Origin: JACCXJ01 sp050740695
Lineage (GTDB): Bacteria; Pseudomonadota; Gammaproteobacteria; JACCXJ01
Length of the DNA stretch: 64,000 bases
NCBI GenBank assembly: GCA_050740695.1
Contig: JBOIDR010000004.1
Location: 1-64,000, forward strand
Reading direction: 5' to 3'
Numbering within the stretch: position 1 is the stretch's first letter; each line of letters begins with the position of its first letter. A model generated the notes under the pieces. It saw nothing but the letters and a program-made list of their open reading frames with translations. It was not told the DNA's origin and did not search any database. Shown here piece by piece: positions 1-8,273 of this stretch. A program made the position numbers and the translations under genes.

Positions 1-311
1 CCCTTGGCCTGCTCGGCCCACGGGGCCAAGAACTCCGCTTCTTGCTCGACACTCAGCAGCGCCTTGCGCCGCCCACCCCATGGAGGCCGCGTCGCCCGGG
101 GCCCTACCGACTCGCGGAAGCGCTGCTGTAGTCGTGGGACGGTAGCCCGACCGACGCCCAAGATGGCAGCGGTTTGCTCCAAAGTTGCCGATGCCAAGGC
201 CGGAAGTAGCACTGCCTGGGCGGCGCGCAGTTGTTCCACCTCGGTGGTGTGGGCGACAACTTGCCGAGCTTTCGCCACCAGTTCTTCGTCGATTCGTCGT
301 GGTCTCGCCAT
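1..311 (-). CDS. Transposase, N-terminal helix-turn-helix part (partial)
   Basis: Reading leftward from an ATG at 311, about 103 codons stay open to the window edge, so only the N-terminus is visible. The protein starts MARPRRIDEELVAK and contains a stretch (LEQTAAILGVGRATVPRLQQ) that reads as a helix-turn-helix, followed by a basic, proline-rich linker with PPWGGRRK. This layout fits the DNA-binding end of IS630-like transposases and related site-specific DNA-binding proteins. The catalytic DDE part would lie outside the window. No terminal inverted repeat is recognisable near 311. Family assignment is by resemblance only. Confidence 0.5.
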   Translation of the reverse strand, partial: MARPRRIDEELVAKARQVVAHTTEVEQLRAAQAVLLPALASATLEQTAAILGVGRATVPRLQQRFRESVGPRATRPPWGGRRKALLSVEQEAEFLAPWAEQAK

Positions 312-357
312 CCAACCAATGTGCCATATTTAGTCTCATCTTGAAAGCACAATGGAA

Positions 358-650
358 TTAGAGCCTGCCGAGCCAGTAATTCGGGCGACGACGGTGCGGA
401 GCGATGACCAAGACCTCAATGTCAGCACCCACCTGCCGGTAGAGAATGTTGTACGGAAAGCCTGGCACGCGATAGCGCCGAATATTTGGAGGGAACTCGA
501 CCCGATACCGGTGAAGCGCTTCGCAAACTTTGACCATGGCCGCGTCAAAGGCACCAAGGTAACGCACACCAAGACCGGCTTGCTGAGACTCGTAGTAAGC
601 GACGTGTTCAAGGTGCTCAACTCGCGCCGATGGTTGAAGAAGTAATTCAC
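358..650 (-). pseudogene. RelE/ParE-type toxin, frameshifted
   Basis: The C-terminal two thirds read as a ParE/RelE-family toxin: YYESQQAGLG, then RRYRVPGFPYNILYR, ending HRRRPNYWLGRL, which is the usual tail of ParE toxins. These toxins are small ribosome- or gyrase-directed proteins paired with an antitoxin. The N-terminal residues (QPSARVEHLEHVAYYE) lie in the same frame but follow a stop with no start codon. A GTG at 650 is one base out of register, and one missing base near 636 would restore a normal protein of about 97 residues. Either this is a decayed gene or the assembly has an indel. It lies directly downstream of its likely antitoxin. Confidence 0.6.
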
Positions 651-877
651 TTTAAGAAGTGCTTGAGCCTCTTGACGCACGACTTCAGAGGGAATACGCG
701 GTACCAACCCCTGATCCATCTCGGCAGCCCGACGTGCTGCTTCCTGAAACCAAAGCTGTTCAATCTCAGCCTCTGACAGAGTATCGAGGCTGGACAGCAG
801 CAGTTCCGCCAATTGAGCCGCTCTTGTGCGGGAAGGGACAAAACTTCATGACGAATGGTTTCGATGTCCATGATCAA
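651..877 (-). pseudogene. Addiction-module antitoxin, frameshifted
   Basis: The start MIMDIETIRHEVLSLPAQER continues after a one-base shift near 812 as AELLLSSLDTLSEAEIEQLW and ends EVVRQEAQALLK. Together these make a helical protein of about 75 residues of the 'addiction module component' type that partners ParE toxins. The order antitoxin-then-toxin and the tight junction at about 650 fit a toxin-antitoxin operon. Both genes carry an apparent single-base deletion, so the pair is probably inactive, unless both shifts are sequencing errors. Which explanation holds cannot be told from the sequence. Confidence 0.55.
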
Positions 878-935
878 ATATTAGCACCTACCAACAATAG
901 GTTCTTGCCGGGCGGCACGTGGCGAGCCTGCTCGC

Positions 936-1205
936 CTACGCGGGCAAGGATTGCGCCCTAATCGCTTGGATGAGCCTGGTGATCTCGGGATCGTCCGGGG
1001 TCGCCCGGCCGAATAGCCAGGTCGTAAGGTCTGGATCCGAGGCATCGAGCAGCCGGGCGTAGGCGCGGCGGTCTTGCGGCGCGAGGTTCTCGTAGCGAGC
1101 CGAGAGGAACCCCAAGAGGATCAGATCCAGCTCGCGGGTACCCCGCCGGGAGCGCCACCGGAGCTCGGCGAGCGTCGGTTCTGGGTGTGGTAGCCCTAGG
1201 TCCAC
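936..1205 (-). CDS. sdhE: FAD assembly factor SdhE
   Basis: SdhE promotes covalent attachment of FAD to the flavoprotein subunit of succinate dehydrogenase in the cytoplasm. The protein shows the family signature RRGTRELDLILLGFL, in which the RGxxE motif contacts the flavoprotein, and then YENLAPQDRRAYARLLDASD with TTWLFGR further on. With a GTG start at 1205 it has 89 residues, close to the usual 85-95. The frame is open further upstream, but that extension has no family similarity and would reach towards the sdhB end. The gene is the last of the sdh group on this strand, downstream of sdhB, which supports the call. No clear Shine-Dalgarno precedes the GTG, so the exact start is uncertain. 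Confidence 0.88.
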   Translation of the reverse strand: MDLGLPHPEPTLAELRWRSRRGTRELDLILLGFLSARYENLAPQDRRAYARLLDASDPDLTTWLFGRATPDDPEITRLIQAIRAQSLPA

Positions 1206-1341
1206 GAAGCGCCGGATCGAAACGAATCGTCGATCTATACCTTGCACGGTCACAAGCTGCGCTTTTTTGATCCCCCACCGTAGCCCTCTCCCGGAGGAGA
1301 AGGGATCCAAGGCGGAGATTGATGCTATATCCAAACGCGGT

Positions 1342-2136
1342 CTACAGGCTCCTGGCCGCGAGCAGCTTCTTGATCTCGCCAATTGCCTTCGCGGGATTCA
1401 GGCCCTTGGGGCAGCTCTTCGAGCAGTTCATGATGGTGTGGCAGCGATACAGGCGGAAGGCATCGTCGAGCTGGTCGAGGCGCTCGTCGGTCGCGCCGTC
1501 GCGGCTGTCCACGATCCATCGATAGGCCTGCAAGAGGGTGGCGGGCCCGAGATAGCGTTCTCCGTTCCACCAGTAGCTCGGACAGCTCGTCGAGCAGCAC
1601 GCGCAGAGGATGCACTCGTAGAGCCCGTCGAGCTTGGCGCGATCCGCCTTGCCCTGCAGCCGCTCGCGTTCCGGTGCCGGTGTGTCGGTCGTAAGCCACG
1701 GGCGGATCGAGGCGTATTGCGCGTAGAACTGGGTCATATCGGGGACGAGATCCTTGACGACCGGCAGGTGCGGCAGCGGATACACCGCCACGGCCTCATC
1801 CACCTCGGCGATGGCCATGGTGCAGGCGAGCGTGTTGGTGCCGTCGATGTTCATCGCGCAAGAGCCGCACACCCCCTCCCGGCAGGAGCGGCGGAAGGTC
1901 AAGGTCGGATCGATGTCGTTCTTGATGTAGATAAGCGCATCGAGCACCATGGGCCCGCATTTCTTGAGATCGATCTCGTAGGTGTCGAGGCGCGGGGGCT
2001 CGCTGGCGTCCGGGTCGTAGCGGTAAACCTGGAACGATTTTTTGTTGGCGGCAGCGGCGCCGGGCGCGGTCGTCTTGCCCTTGCGGATACCGGAGGACAG
2101 GGAGAGTCGGAGACCGGACATAACCCTAGTAGTCAC
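1342..2136 (-). CDS. sdhB: Succinate dehydrogenase iron-sulfur subunit
   Basis: SdhB carries electrons from the flavin in SdhA through three iron-sulfur centres to ubiquinone at the membrane. All cluster ligands are visible: CREGVCGSC with a following cysteine for the plant-type 2Fe-2S centre, then CILCACCSTSCP and CHTIMNCSKSCPKG for the 4Fe-4S and 3Fe-4S centres. The length of 264 residues is slightly above the E. coli protein because of an alanine-rich N-terminal extension (about 30 residues) ahead of the ferredoxin-like domain. It follows sdhA on the same strand but is separated by 160 bp that hold an inverted-repeat element. It may therefore be expressed through read-through or from its own promoter. 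Confidence 0.97.
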   Translation of the reverse strand: MTTRVMSGLRLSLSSGIRKGKTTAPGAAAANKKSFQVYRYDPDASEPPRLDTYEIDLKKCGPMVLDALIYIKNDIDPTLTFRRSCREGVCGSCAMNIDGTNTLACTMAIAEVDEAVAVYPLPHLPVVKDLVPDMTQFYAQYASIRPWLTTDTPAPERERLQGKADRAKLDGLYECILCACCSTSCPSYWWNGERYLGPATLLQAYRWIVDSRDGATDERLDQLDDAFRLYRCHTIMNCSKSCPKGLNPAKAIGEIKKLLAARSL

Positions 2137-2156
2137 TCACGTTAAATCGAGTGGTT

Positions 2157-2253
2157 CGTCACCCCGGCAGGGATTGCCGAGGTCCAGGATGCAGGACAGC
2201 GCCCCCCCAACGTCCATGTGCTCTGGATTTCGGCAATCCATGCCGGAATGACG
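2157..2253. repeat. Inverted-repeat element between sdhA and sdhB
   Basis: Two arms of about 33 bases face each other. The left arm begins CGTCACCCCGGCAGGGATTG. The reverse complement of the right arm begins CGTCATTCCGGCATGGATTG, and both continue into a CCGA..TCCAG end. The arms match at most positions and could form a long stem in RNA. It resembles REP-type mobile palindromes that sit between genes. It interrupts the sdhA-sdhB spacing and could affect relative expression of the two subunits. Confidence 0.7.
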
Positions 2254-2296
2254 TACCTGTTTGAATAATCTTGACCGACCACTAGTATATCCTAGG

Positions 2297-4084
2297 TTAA
2301 TACACCCGAGGTTTCGGCGGGATCACCTCGACCTCGCCGCTCAATGTGTAGAGATGCACCGGACGATAGCCGAAACGCACCTCGCCCTTCTGGTCGAACC
2401 AGGTCAAGGTGTGTTTGAGCCAGTTTTCATCGTCGCGGTTCGGGTAGTCCTCGCGCGCGTGTGCCCCGCGACTCTCGGTGCGGTTCCCGGCCGCATGGAT
2501 GCTGACCACGGCCTGGGCCAGGAGGTTTTCCAGCTCCAGGGTCTCGACGAGATCGGTATTCCAGATGAGGGAGCGATCGGACACCTGCACGTCGGCAAAG
2601 GAATCCCGGATCGCCCGCAATTTCGTGATCCCCTCCCGGAGTAGATCCGCGGTACGAAACACCGCCGCGTGGTCTTGCATGATGCGCTGCATATCGAGCC
2701 GGATCTGTGCCGTCGGTCGCGAGCCGCGCGCGTGACGCAGGCGATCGAAGTGCGAGAGCAGCGGATCCGTGATGCGCTCGGGCAGGGGAGGGTGCGCCGT
2801 ACCGGGTGGGATGTTGGCGGCGCAGTGCTTGGCGGCGGCGCGGCCGAAGACGATGAGATCCAGGAGGGAGTTCGACCCCAGCCGATTGGCGCCGTGTACG
2901 GAAACGCAGGCGGCCTCCCCGATCGCCATGAGCCCCGGCACGATCGCATCGGGGTCGCCGTCTTTGAGGGTCACGACCTGGCCGTGGTGGTCGGTCGGGA
3001 CCCCGCCCATGTTGTAGTGGGCGGTCGGGATCACCGGGATCGGCTCTTTGGTGACATCGACCCCGGCGAAGATGCGCGCCGATTCCTCGATCCCCGGCAA
3101 GCGCTCGCGGATGACCTCGGGACCCAGATGCTCCAGGTGCAGGTGGATGTGGTCGTGCGCCGGGCCTACCCCACGCCCCTCGCGGATCTCGATGGTCATC
3201 GAACGGCTTACCACGTCGCGCGAGGCGAGGTCCTTGGCGTTCGGGGCATAGCGCTCCATGAAGCGCTCCCCCTGGGAATTGCTCAGGTAACCCCCTTCGC
3301 CACGCGAGCCCTCGGTGATGAGACAGCCGGAGCCATAGATCCCGGTCGGGTGGAACTGGATGAACTCCATGTCCTGCAAGGGCAGACCGGCCCTGAGCGC
3401 CATGGCGCTGCCGTCCCCGGTGCAGGTGTGGGCCGAGGTGCAGGAGAAATAGACGCGGCCGTACCCCCCGGTCGCAAGCACCACGGCATGGGCCCGGAAT
3501 TCGTGCAGGCTCCCGTCCGCCAGGTTCCAGGCCAGGACCCCGCGGCACGCCCCGTTCTCGTCCATCAGGAGGTCGAGGGCGAAGTACTCGACGAAGAACT
3601 CGGCGCGGTGCTTCAGCGCCTGCTGATACAGGGTATGGAGGATGGCATGGCCGGTCCGATCGGCGGCCGCGCAGGTGCGTTGTGCGATGCCCTTGCCGAA
3701 CTCCGTGCTCATGCCACCGAACGGCCGCTGGTAGATCTTCCCGTCCTCGGTGCGCGAGAACGGAACGCCGTAGTGCTCCAGCTCGATGACCGCCGGCACC
3801 GCCTCCCGGCACATGTACTCGATCGCGTCCTGATCCCCCAGCCAGTCGGAGCCCTTGACGGTGTCGTACATGTGCCAGCGCCAGTCGTCGGGCCCCATGT
3901 TGCCGAGCGCCGCGCTCATCCCGCCCTGGGCCGCGACGGTGTGGCTGCGGGTCGGGAAGACCTTGGTGATGCAGGCGGTGCTAAGCCCTTCCTCCGCCAT
4001 CCCGAAGGTCGCCCGGAGTCCGGCGCCGCCGGCGCCCACGACCACGACATCGTGCGCGTGCCGGACCAAGGGATAGGCCGTCAT
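2297..4084 (-). CDS. sdhA: Succinate dehydrogenase flavoprotein subunit
   Basis: SdhA oxidises succinate to fumarate with covalently bound FAD on the cytoplasmic face of complex II. The Rossmann motif VVVVGAGGAGLRA lies at residues 13-25, and the FAD-linking histidine is in RSHTVAAQGG just after. The catalytic region (HPTGIYGSG, and GEAACVSVHGANRLGSNSLLD near the end) is intact. The ATG at 4084 gives 595 residues, the normal size. It overlaps the sdhD stop by four bases, so translation is probably coupled. The open frame continues further upstream, but that part has no family similarity and overlaps sdhD. Confidence 0.97.
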   Translation of the reverse strand: MTAYPLVRHAHDVVVVGAGGAGLRATFGMAEEGLSTACITKVFPTRSHTVAAQGGMSAALGNMGPDDWRWHMYDTVKGSDWLGDQDAIEYMCREAVPAVIELEHYGVPFSRTEDGKIYQRPFGGMSTEFGKGIAQRTCAAADRTGHAILHTLYQQALKHRAEFFVEYFALDLLMDENGACRGVLAWNLADGSLHEFRAHAVVLATGGYGRVYFSCTSAHTCTGDGSAMALRAGLPLQDMEFIQFHPTGIYGSGCLITEGSRGEGGYLSNSQGERFMERYAPNAKDLASRDVVSRSMTIEIREGRGVGPAHDHIHLHLEHLGPEVIRERLPGIEESARIFAGVDVTKEPIPVIPTAHYNMGGVPTDHHGQVVTLKDGDPDAIVPGLMAIGEAACVSVHGANRLGSNSLLDLIVFGRAAAKHCAANIPPGTAHPPLPERITDPLLSHFDRLRHARGSRPTAQIRLDMQRIMQDHAAVFRTADLLREGITKLRAIRDSFADVQVSDRSLIWNTDLVETLELENLLAQAVVSIHAAGNRTESRGAHAREDYPNRDDENWLKHTLTWFDQKGEVRFGYRPVHLYTLSGEVEVIPPKPRVY

Positions 4085-4494
4085 GCGAGGCCCACGAGCA
4101 CCCACATCACCGCGAGCACGCCGACGACCGCCAGGAGGCCCAGGACCACCTGCACCGCAAGGATGCCCTTCGCTTTGACCCAATCGATGTGGACATAGTC
4201 GTCCATGACCGCCTCGACCCCCAGATAGCCGTGATAGCACAGGGCCGGGAGGAACACGACGAGCAGCAAGGCCACACCGGGCGATCCGATCCATGCGGCG
4301 GCGGCGGAGTGCCCGGCACCGACCATCGTGATCAGCGAAGCGGCGAACCAGAGGCTCAGGGGCACGAGCACCACCGCCGTGATGCGCTGCCACCACCAGT
4401 GGTGCAAGGCCGGGCTCTTGGTTCGAAGCGCGCGCAGGCGACCGTAGAGGCCCGCGATATCCAAGCCCCTGAACGTAAGGCGTGGCAGATTCAC
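4081..4494 (-). CDS. sdhD: Succinate dehydrogenase membrane anchor subunit
   Basis: SdhD is one of the two membrane anchors that hold heme b and the quinone site of complex II. A GTG at 4494, overlapping the sdhC stop in GTGA, gives 137 residues. Three hydrophobic helices follow a short N-terminus: TAVVLVPLSLWFAAS, VALLLVVFLPALCYHGYLG and VQVVLGLLAVVGVLAVMWV. The histidine in YHGYLG and the following DDYVH match the region that ligands heme and quinone in SdhD proteins. Sequence conservation in this family is low, so the call rests on position, topology and these residues. Confidence 0.9.
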   Translation of the reverse strand: MNLPRLTFRGLDIAGLYGRLRALRTKSPALHHWWWQRITAVVLVPLSLWFAASLITMVGAGHSAAAAWIGSPGVALLLVVFLPALCYHGYLGVEAVMDDYVHIDWVKAKGILAVQVVLGLLAVVGVLAVMWVLVGLA

Positions 4495-4889
4495 GCCTGG
4501 GCCCCCGAGTAAATGAAGACCAGGAGCCAGGTGATAGCGGTCAGGATGGCCGTCGCGACCAGGACCGCCTGACCCGAGGCATCCACGGTCTTCATCTCGA
4601 AGCCGTAGCCCAGGTCCCAGAACAGGTGGCGGATGCCGTTGCAGAGGTGAAAGAATAGCGCGAACGACCACAGGAACAGGCAGATGAGGCCAACCCATGA
4701 CCCCAGGATCTCTTGCAGCCCGGCATAGGCCTCGGGCCCACGGGCGACGGCCACGAGCCAATAGACGAGCACCACGGTCCCGAGCGTCAGGAACACCCCG
4801 GTGGCGCGGTGGGTGATGGATAGGAGGGCAGCCACCGGCATCTTGTAGATCTGCAGATGTGGCGATAAGGGTGTGTTTTTAGCCGCCAT
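4491..4889 (-). CDS. sdhC: Succinate dehydrogenase cytochrome b556 subunit
   Basis: SdhC is the second membrane anchor of complex II. The N-terminus has the family signature SPHLQIYK followed by LLSITHRATGVFL, whose Ser and Arg line the ubiquinone site. The histidine in FFHLCNGIRHLFWD is in the position of the heme b ligand. Three membrane helices are evident. The ATG at 4889 gives 132 residues, near the usual 129. A GTG four codons upstream is possible but has no better ribosome site. It is first in the tightly overlapping sdhCDA set. Confidence 0.95.
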   Translation of the reverse strand: MAAKNTPLSPHLQIYKMPVAALLSITHRATGVFLTLGTVVLVYWLVAVARGPEAYAGLQEILGSWVGLICLFLWSFALFFHLCNGIRHLFWDLGYGFEMKTVDASGQAVLVATAILTAITWLLVFIYSGAQA

Positions 4890-5079
4890 ACCGGTCAGCA
4901 CGCTATCACATTCACTCTGCGGTGGGCGGCTGCAGGCACCCGGCGGGGCACTCTGCTGCAGCCACCTGTTGGCTCCGATTGTCTCTTGATTGAATGGGGT
5001 GGGGCCCTTCGCGCCGGTACCATTCGGCCGCTAAGGCCACACGCCACCGACCGGCCTCGGCCTGTCTATCGAAACGGAG

Positions 5080-5274
5080 TCAAAAATCGATGCAGCGGCC
5101 GCGCCGTTCCCAATCCCCGTAGCGGGTCGGCTCGGGTCCCTGGGGCCCGCCGATCTCCGGCACAAGCTCTGCCTCGCGCGGACGCGCGCCGTCGGGTCCG
5201 TGCACCGGCGGCTCCGGAGATCGATCCGGCACCTCCACGACGGGCGTCTCGCCCATGGTCCTATGCGATTGCAC
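5080..5274 (-). CDS. DUF1674 / SDHAF4-like succinate dehydrogenase assembly factor
   Basis: This 64-residue protein ends with GPEPTRYGDWERRGRCIDF, the diagnostic signature of DUF1674. That family includes eukaryotic SDHAF4, which binds flavinylated SdhA and helps join it to SdhB. The N-terminal half is poorly conserved and probably flexible. The GTG at 5274 is preferred because AGGAGGG lies just upstream, although an in-frame ATG at 5256 exists. It is on the same strand as sdhCDAB, about 190 bp upstream of sdhC, so it probably heads the operon or is co-regulated. With sdhE at the far end, two assembly factors frame the complex II genes. Confidence 0.85.
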   Translation of the reverse strand: MQSHRTMGETPVVEVPDRSPEPPVHGPDGARPREAELVPEIGGPQGPEPTRYGDWERRGRCIDF

Positions 5275-5463
5275 TCGGCTTTCCCTCCTCGTGGCGTCTT
5301 CTCCCCGGAACGCCGGCGCCCTTGTCTATCATCCGGTTAGTATCTTGTCTGGCACCGCCGAATGCAAGGTTTCGGTCTGCCCCGCCCGACCCGTCGCGTT
5401 CTGGGAGCGTGCGTTGCGATGCGCGTCCCGGAGGGGTTCGCACCAGGACGATCAAGCCTTGCG

Positions 5464-5850
5464 TGATCAGGCCCTTTTGTGATCAGGCCCTGTTGTGATC
5501 AGGCCCTGTCGTGATCAGGCCCTGTCGTGATCAGGCCCTGTCGTGATCAGGCCCTGTCGTGATCAGGCCCTGTCATGATCAGGCACTGTGTGATCAGGCA
5601 CTCTGTGATCAGGCACTGTGTGATCAGGCACTCTGTGATCAGGCACTGTGTGATCAGGCACTGTGTGATCAGGCACTCTGTGATCAGGTACTCTGTGATC
5701 AGGCACTCTGTGATCAGGCACTCTGTGATCAGGCACTCTGTGATCAGGCACTCTGTGATCAGGCACTCTGTGATCAGGCACTCTGTGATCAGGCACTCTG
5801 TGATCAGGCACTCTGTGATCAGGCACTGTGTGATCAGGCCTTGTGTGATC
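5464..5850. repeat. Tandem repeat, TGATCAGG units, 16-bp then 15-bp period
   Basis: TGATCA recurs about every 16 bases for roughly eight units (GTGATCAGGCCCTGTC) from 5464. From about 5576 it recurs every 15 bases for about 17 units (GTGATCAGGCACTCT or ...CACTGT). In the 15-bp part many units end CTCT and others CTGT, in a non-random order. Each unit contains the palindrome TGATCA. The right end runs into the last codons of glycerate kinase and supplies its TGA stop. Open frames through the repeat encode only VIRHS/VIRHC-type repeats and are not genes. Function is unknown, and it is likely to vary in copy number between strains. Confidence 0.95.
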
Positions 5851-7018
5851 CGGCGTTGCCGCGGCGCTTTTGCGCCATGCGCTCGCCGATCACGATAAGC
5901 CGCATCACGCGTTCGCCGGCGTTCTCCAGGTGTCCGCGCGACAGGCGCAGCGCCTCGGCCAGGTCCATGTCTCGGGCCGCGCCGGCCTCCAGGGCATCGA
6001 TCCCGTGCTCGAACACGCCGCGCGCGTCATCCGCCAGACCGCCACCGATCGCGACCACGGGGATCTTGAGCCTGCGAGCGGCCTTGGCGACCCCCGACGG
6101 CGTCTTTCCGAAGGCCGTCTGAAAATCGACCCGGCCCTCGCCCGTGATGACAAGATCGGCGCCGCGCAGATGCTTGGCGAGATCGACTGCTTCGCTGACC
6201 AGATCCACGCCGCGTTTGAGCTTGGCCTTTGCGAAAACGATGAGCCCGGCGCCCAGACCCCCGGCGGCGCCGCCACCGGCGACGCGCATCACATCGATGC
6301 CGAGGTCGCGCTTGATGAGGGCCCCGAGATGGCGCAGGTTCCTGTCGAGGACCTCGACCATCTCCGGGGTGGCGCCCTTCTGGGGCCCGAACACCCTGGC
6401 CGCGCCTCGTGGACCGCACAAGGGGTTCTCGACATCGCAGGCGATGGTGATGCGCGTCTTGCGAACGCGCGGATCCAGCCCGTGCATGTCGATCTCGCTG
6501 ATGCGCTCCAGGAGGCCGCCGCAAATCGGTTCGGCGATCGCCCGCCCGTTGCCACCCAGGAAAGAGACGCCCAGTGCCTGGGCCATACCGGTGCCGCCAT
6601 CGACCGTGGCCGAGCCCCCGATGCCGATGATGATGGCGGAAACCCCCCGCTCGATGGCATCCAGCATCAACTCGCCCGTGCCGTAGGTCGTGGCCCGCAA
6701 GGGGTCGCGGCGCTCGCGTGGGACCAGCGGCAGCCCCGAGGCCTCGGCCATCTCGATGGCGGCCGTCGTACCGTCACCGAGGATGCCGTAGCGTGCAATG
6801 ACCGGCTCCCCGAGCGGTCCCATGACGCGCTTCTTGACGATCTTGCCGCCCGTCGCATCGACCAGCGACTGCACGGTCCCCTCGCCGCCGTCGGCCATCG
6901 GGACCTTGATGCACCTGGCGCGCGGGCGCACGCGCTTGATGCCCCGCTCCAGTGCGGCGGCAACTTCGAGGGACGTGAGATTCTCTTTGAACGAATCGGG
7001 GGCGATGACGATCTTCAT
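5834..7018 (-). CDS. garK: Glycerate 2-kinase
   Basis: The enzyme phosphorylates D-glycerate with ATP to 2-phosphoglycerate and feeds glyoxylate or glycerate carbon into glycolysis. The start MKIVIAPDSFKENLTSLEVA is the family hallmark, followed by ADGGEGT, GGSATVDGGTGMAQALG, GPQKGAT and VAGGGAAGGLGAGL, all typical of the GlxK/GarK fold. At 394 residues it is slightly longer than the usual 380. The extra C-terminus (KRRGNAGSHKA) is basic and its last five codons and stop lie inside the neighbouring tandem repeat. The native end was therefore probably altered by the repeat. It is divergent from the downstream hydrolase gene. Confidence 0.95.
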   Translation of the reverse strand: MKIVIAPDSFKENLTSLEVAAALERGIKRVRPRARCIKVPMADGGEGTVQSLVDATGGKIVKKRVMGPLGEPVIARYGILGDGTTAAIEMAEASGLPLVPRERRDPLRATTYGTGELMLDAIERGVSAIIIGIGGSATVDGGTGMAQALGVSFLGGNGRAIAEPICGGLLERISEIDMHGLDPRVRKTRITIACDVENPLCGPRGAARVFGPQKGATPEMVEVLDRNLRHLGALIKRDLGIDVMRVAGGGAAGGLGAGLIVFAKAKLKRGVDLVSEAVDLAKHLRGADLVITGEGRVDFQTAFGKTPSGVAKAARRLKIPVVAIGGGLADDARGVFEHGIDALEAGAARDMDLAEALRLSRGHLENAGERVMRLIVIGERMAQKRRGNAGSHKA

Positions 7019-7086
7019 TGGAGTTTTCTCGTCCCGTGCCAGACGCGGCCGTAGAAGAGCAGTGATTGTAGCAGAGCGGACCGGCC

Positions 7087-8004
7087 ATGGTTAAACTCCA
7101 AGGATCACGGGGAGGGCGGACTTTGGTCGGGACCCAGAATCACACGGTAGATCTCCCGGATGGGCGCCGGCTCGGTTACGCGGAGTACGGCCGCAGGGGC
7201 GGAGACCCGCTCTTCTATTTTCACGGGCTGCCGGCCTCCCGACTGGAGGCGGCGTTTCTGGACCCGGTGGCGCGCCGGCGCGGCGTCCACGTGGTGTCCA
7301 TGGACCGACCCGGCTTCGGGCTATCCGACCCCGCACCGCTACGCAGCCTGAGATCCTTTGCGGACGATGTCGCCGCTCTGGCGATCGAGCTCGGGATCGG
7401 ACGTTTCGGGGTGCTGGGGGTCTCGGCCGGCGGCCCTTATGCCTTGGCCTGCGCCTTTCAGATCCCCACGCGTCTCTCTGCGGTCGGGGTCGTGGGCGGA
7501 CTCGGGCCGGTGTATGAAGACTGGGCCGCGGCCGGCATGCGCTGGCACGCGCGGCTCGCCTTCCGTTTGGCGCGCCAGGCCCCGTGGCTCCTGTGGCCCG
7601 TGCATGGCGCTCTGGTCGGGGGCTTCATGCGCTTCTGCCCGGGACTCACGCACCGGATCGTCGTCGCCGCCGCCCCGACGGCGGACAGCCGGGTATTACG
7701 GCGCCCCGAGGTCCGCGCCCCGCTCATCGCCTCGCTGCGCGAGTCCATGCGCCAGGGCCCGGGCGGTGCCTTGCAGGACCTCAGGCTCTTGGCCCGGCCC
7801 TGGCGTTTTCGCTTGCAGGACATCGCGATCCCGATCGACCTATGGCACGGCGAGGACGACCTCGTGGTCCCGCCGGAGCACAGCCGCCATCAAGCGGCGG
7901 CGCTGCCACGCTCGCGCATGCGGTTCCTGCCCGCCGAGGGACACTTCTCGCTCCCCATCGAGCACATGGATGAGATCCTGGGCACCTTGACCGGCGGAGG
8001 ATGA
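7087..8004 (+). CDS. Alpha/beta hydrolase
   Basis: A cytoplasmic alpha/beta-fold hydrolase of 305 residues with no signal peptide. The oxyanion region YFHGLPASR is near residue 45 and the nucleophile elbow GVSAGG puts the catalytic serine at 113. The acid is in HGEDDLVVP and the histidine in EGHFSLP near the C-terminus, so the triad is complete. The elbow has Ala after Ser, a common variant of GxSxG. Substrate cannot be inferred. Eighty bases of its 3' end are copied at 8791-8870. No operon partner is obvious, since glycerate kinase is divergent and a 270-bp gap follows. Confidence 0.9.
   Translation: MVKLQGSRGGRTLVGTQNHTVDLPDGRRLGYAEYGRRGGDPLFYFHGLPASRLEAAFLDPVARRRGVHVVSMDRPGFGLSDPAPLRSLRSFADDVAALAIELGIGRFGVLGVSAGGPYALACAFQIPTRLSAVGVVGGLGPVYEDWAAAGMRWHARLAFRLARQAPWLLWPVHGALVGGFMRFCPGLTHRIVVAAAPTADSRVLRRPEVRAPLIASLRESMRQGPGGALQDLRLLARPWRFRLQDIAIPIDLWHGEDDLVVPPEHSRHQAAALPRSRMRFLPAEGHFSLPIEHMDEILGTLTGGG
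7867..7946 (+). repeat. 80-bp direct repeat, copy 1 (inside hydrolase gene)
   Basis: This segment of the hydrolase coding region, covering the catalytic Asp-to-His stretch, recurs at 8791-8870 with one mismatch in 80 (a C in place of a G). Copy 1 is in frame and functional. Confidence 0.95.
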
Positions 8005-8273
8005 CAACCGCGGTGCAGGCGGCTCGCCCCAGATTGGTACCATCTGCGCGCACCGCTGCCCAAGAGGCCGCCCTTGGCTCATCGGTAGTGGACTCTGGAG
8101 TATTATTAGGGATGCAGGGGCAAAGGATGAGGCTAGGTTAAAAGGGCCGGTATCGGGCAAAAGCGAATGGCCTGTCTTGCTCAAAGCGCTTCCTCATGTA
8201 GTAGGCAACACGAACAGCCGGACAAACCAACCAACCACCGAATTAAACAACTCGACAGGAGGAGAAATCACCC

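Noticed and set aside
2669..4198. 509-residue plus-strand frame opposite sdhA
   Set aside because: It is antisense to a certain gene, low in hydrophobic segments and rich in Arg, Gly and Asp, as expected for a GC-driven shadow frame.
5559..6122. Long frame encoding VIRHS/VIRHC or CDQAL repeats
   Set aside because: It is the translation of the 15-bp DNA repeat. All frames on both strands stay open through it, and the right end is antisense to glycerate kinase.
8014..8273. Promoter or RNA gene before the CHRD gene
   Set aside because: The spacer has no strong hairpin, and no -35/-10 pair stands out beyond chance.
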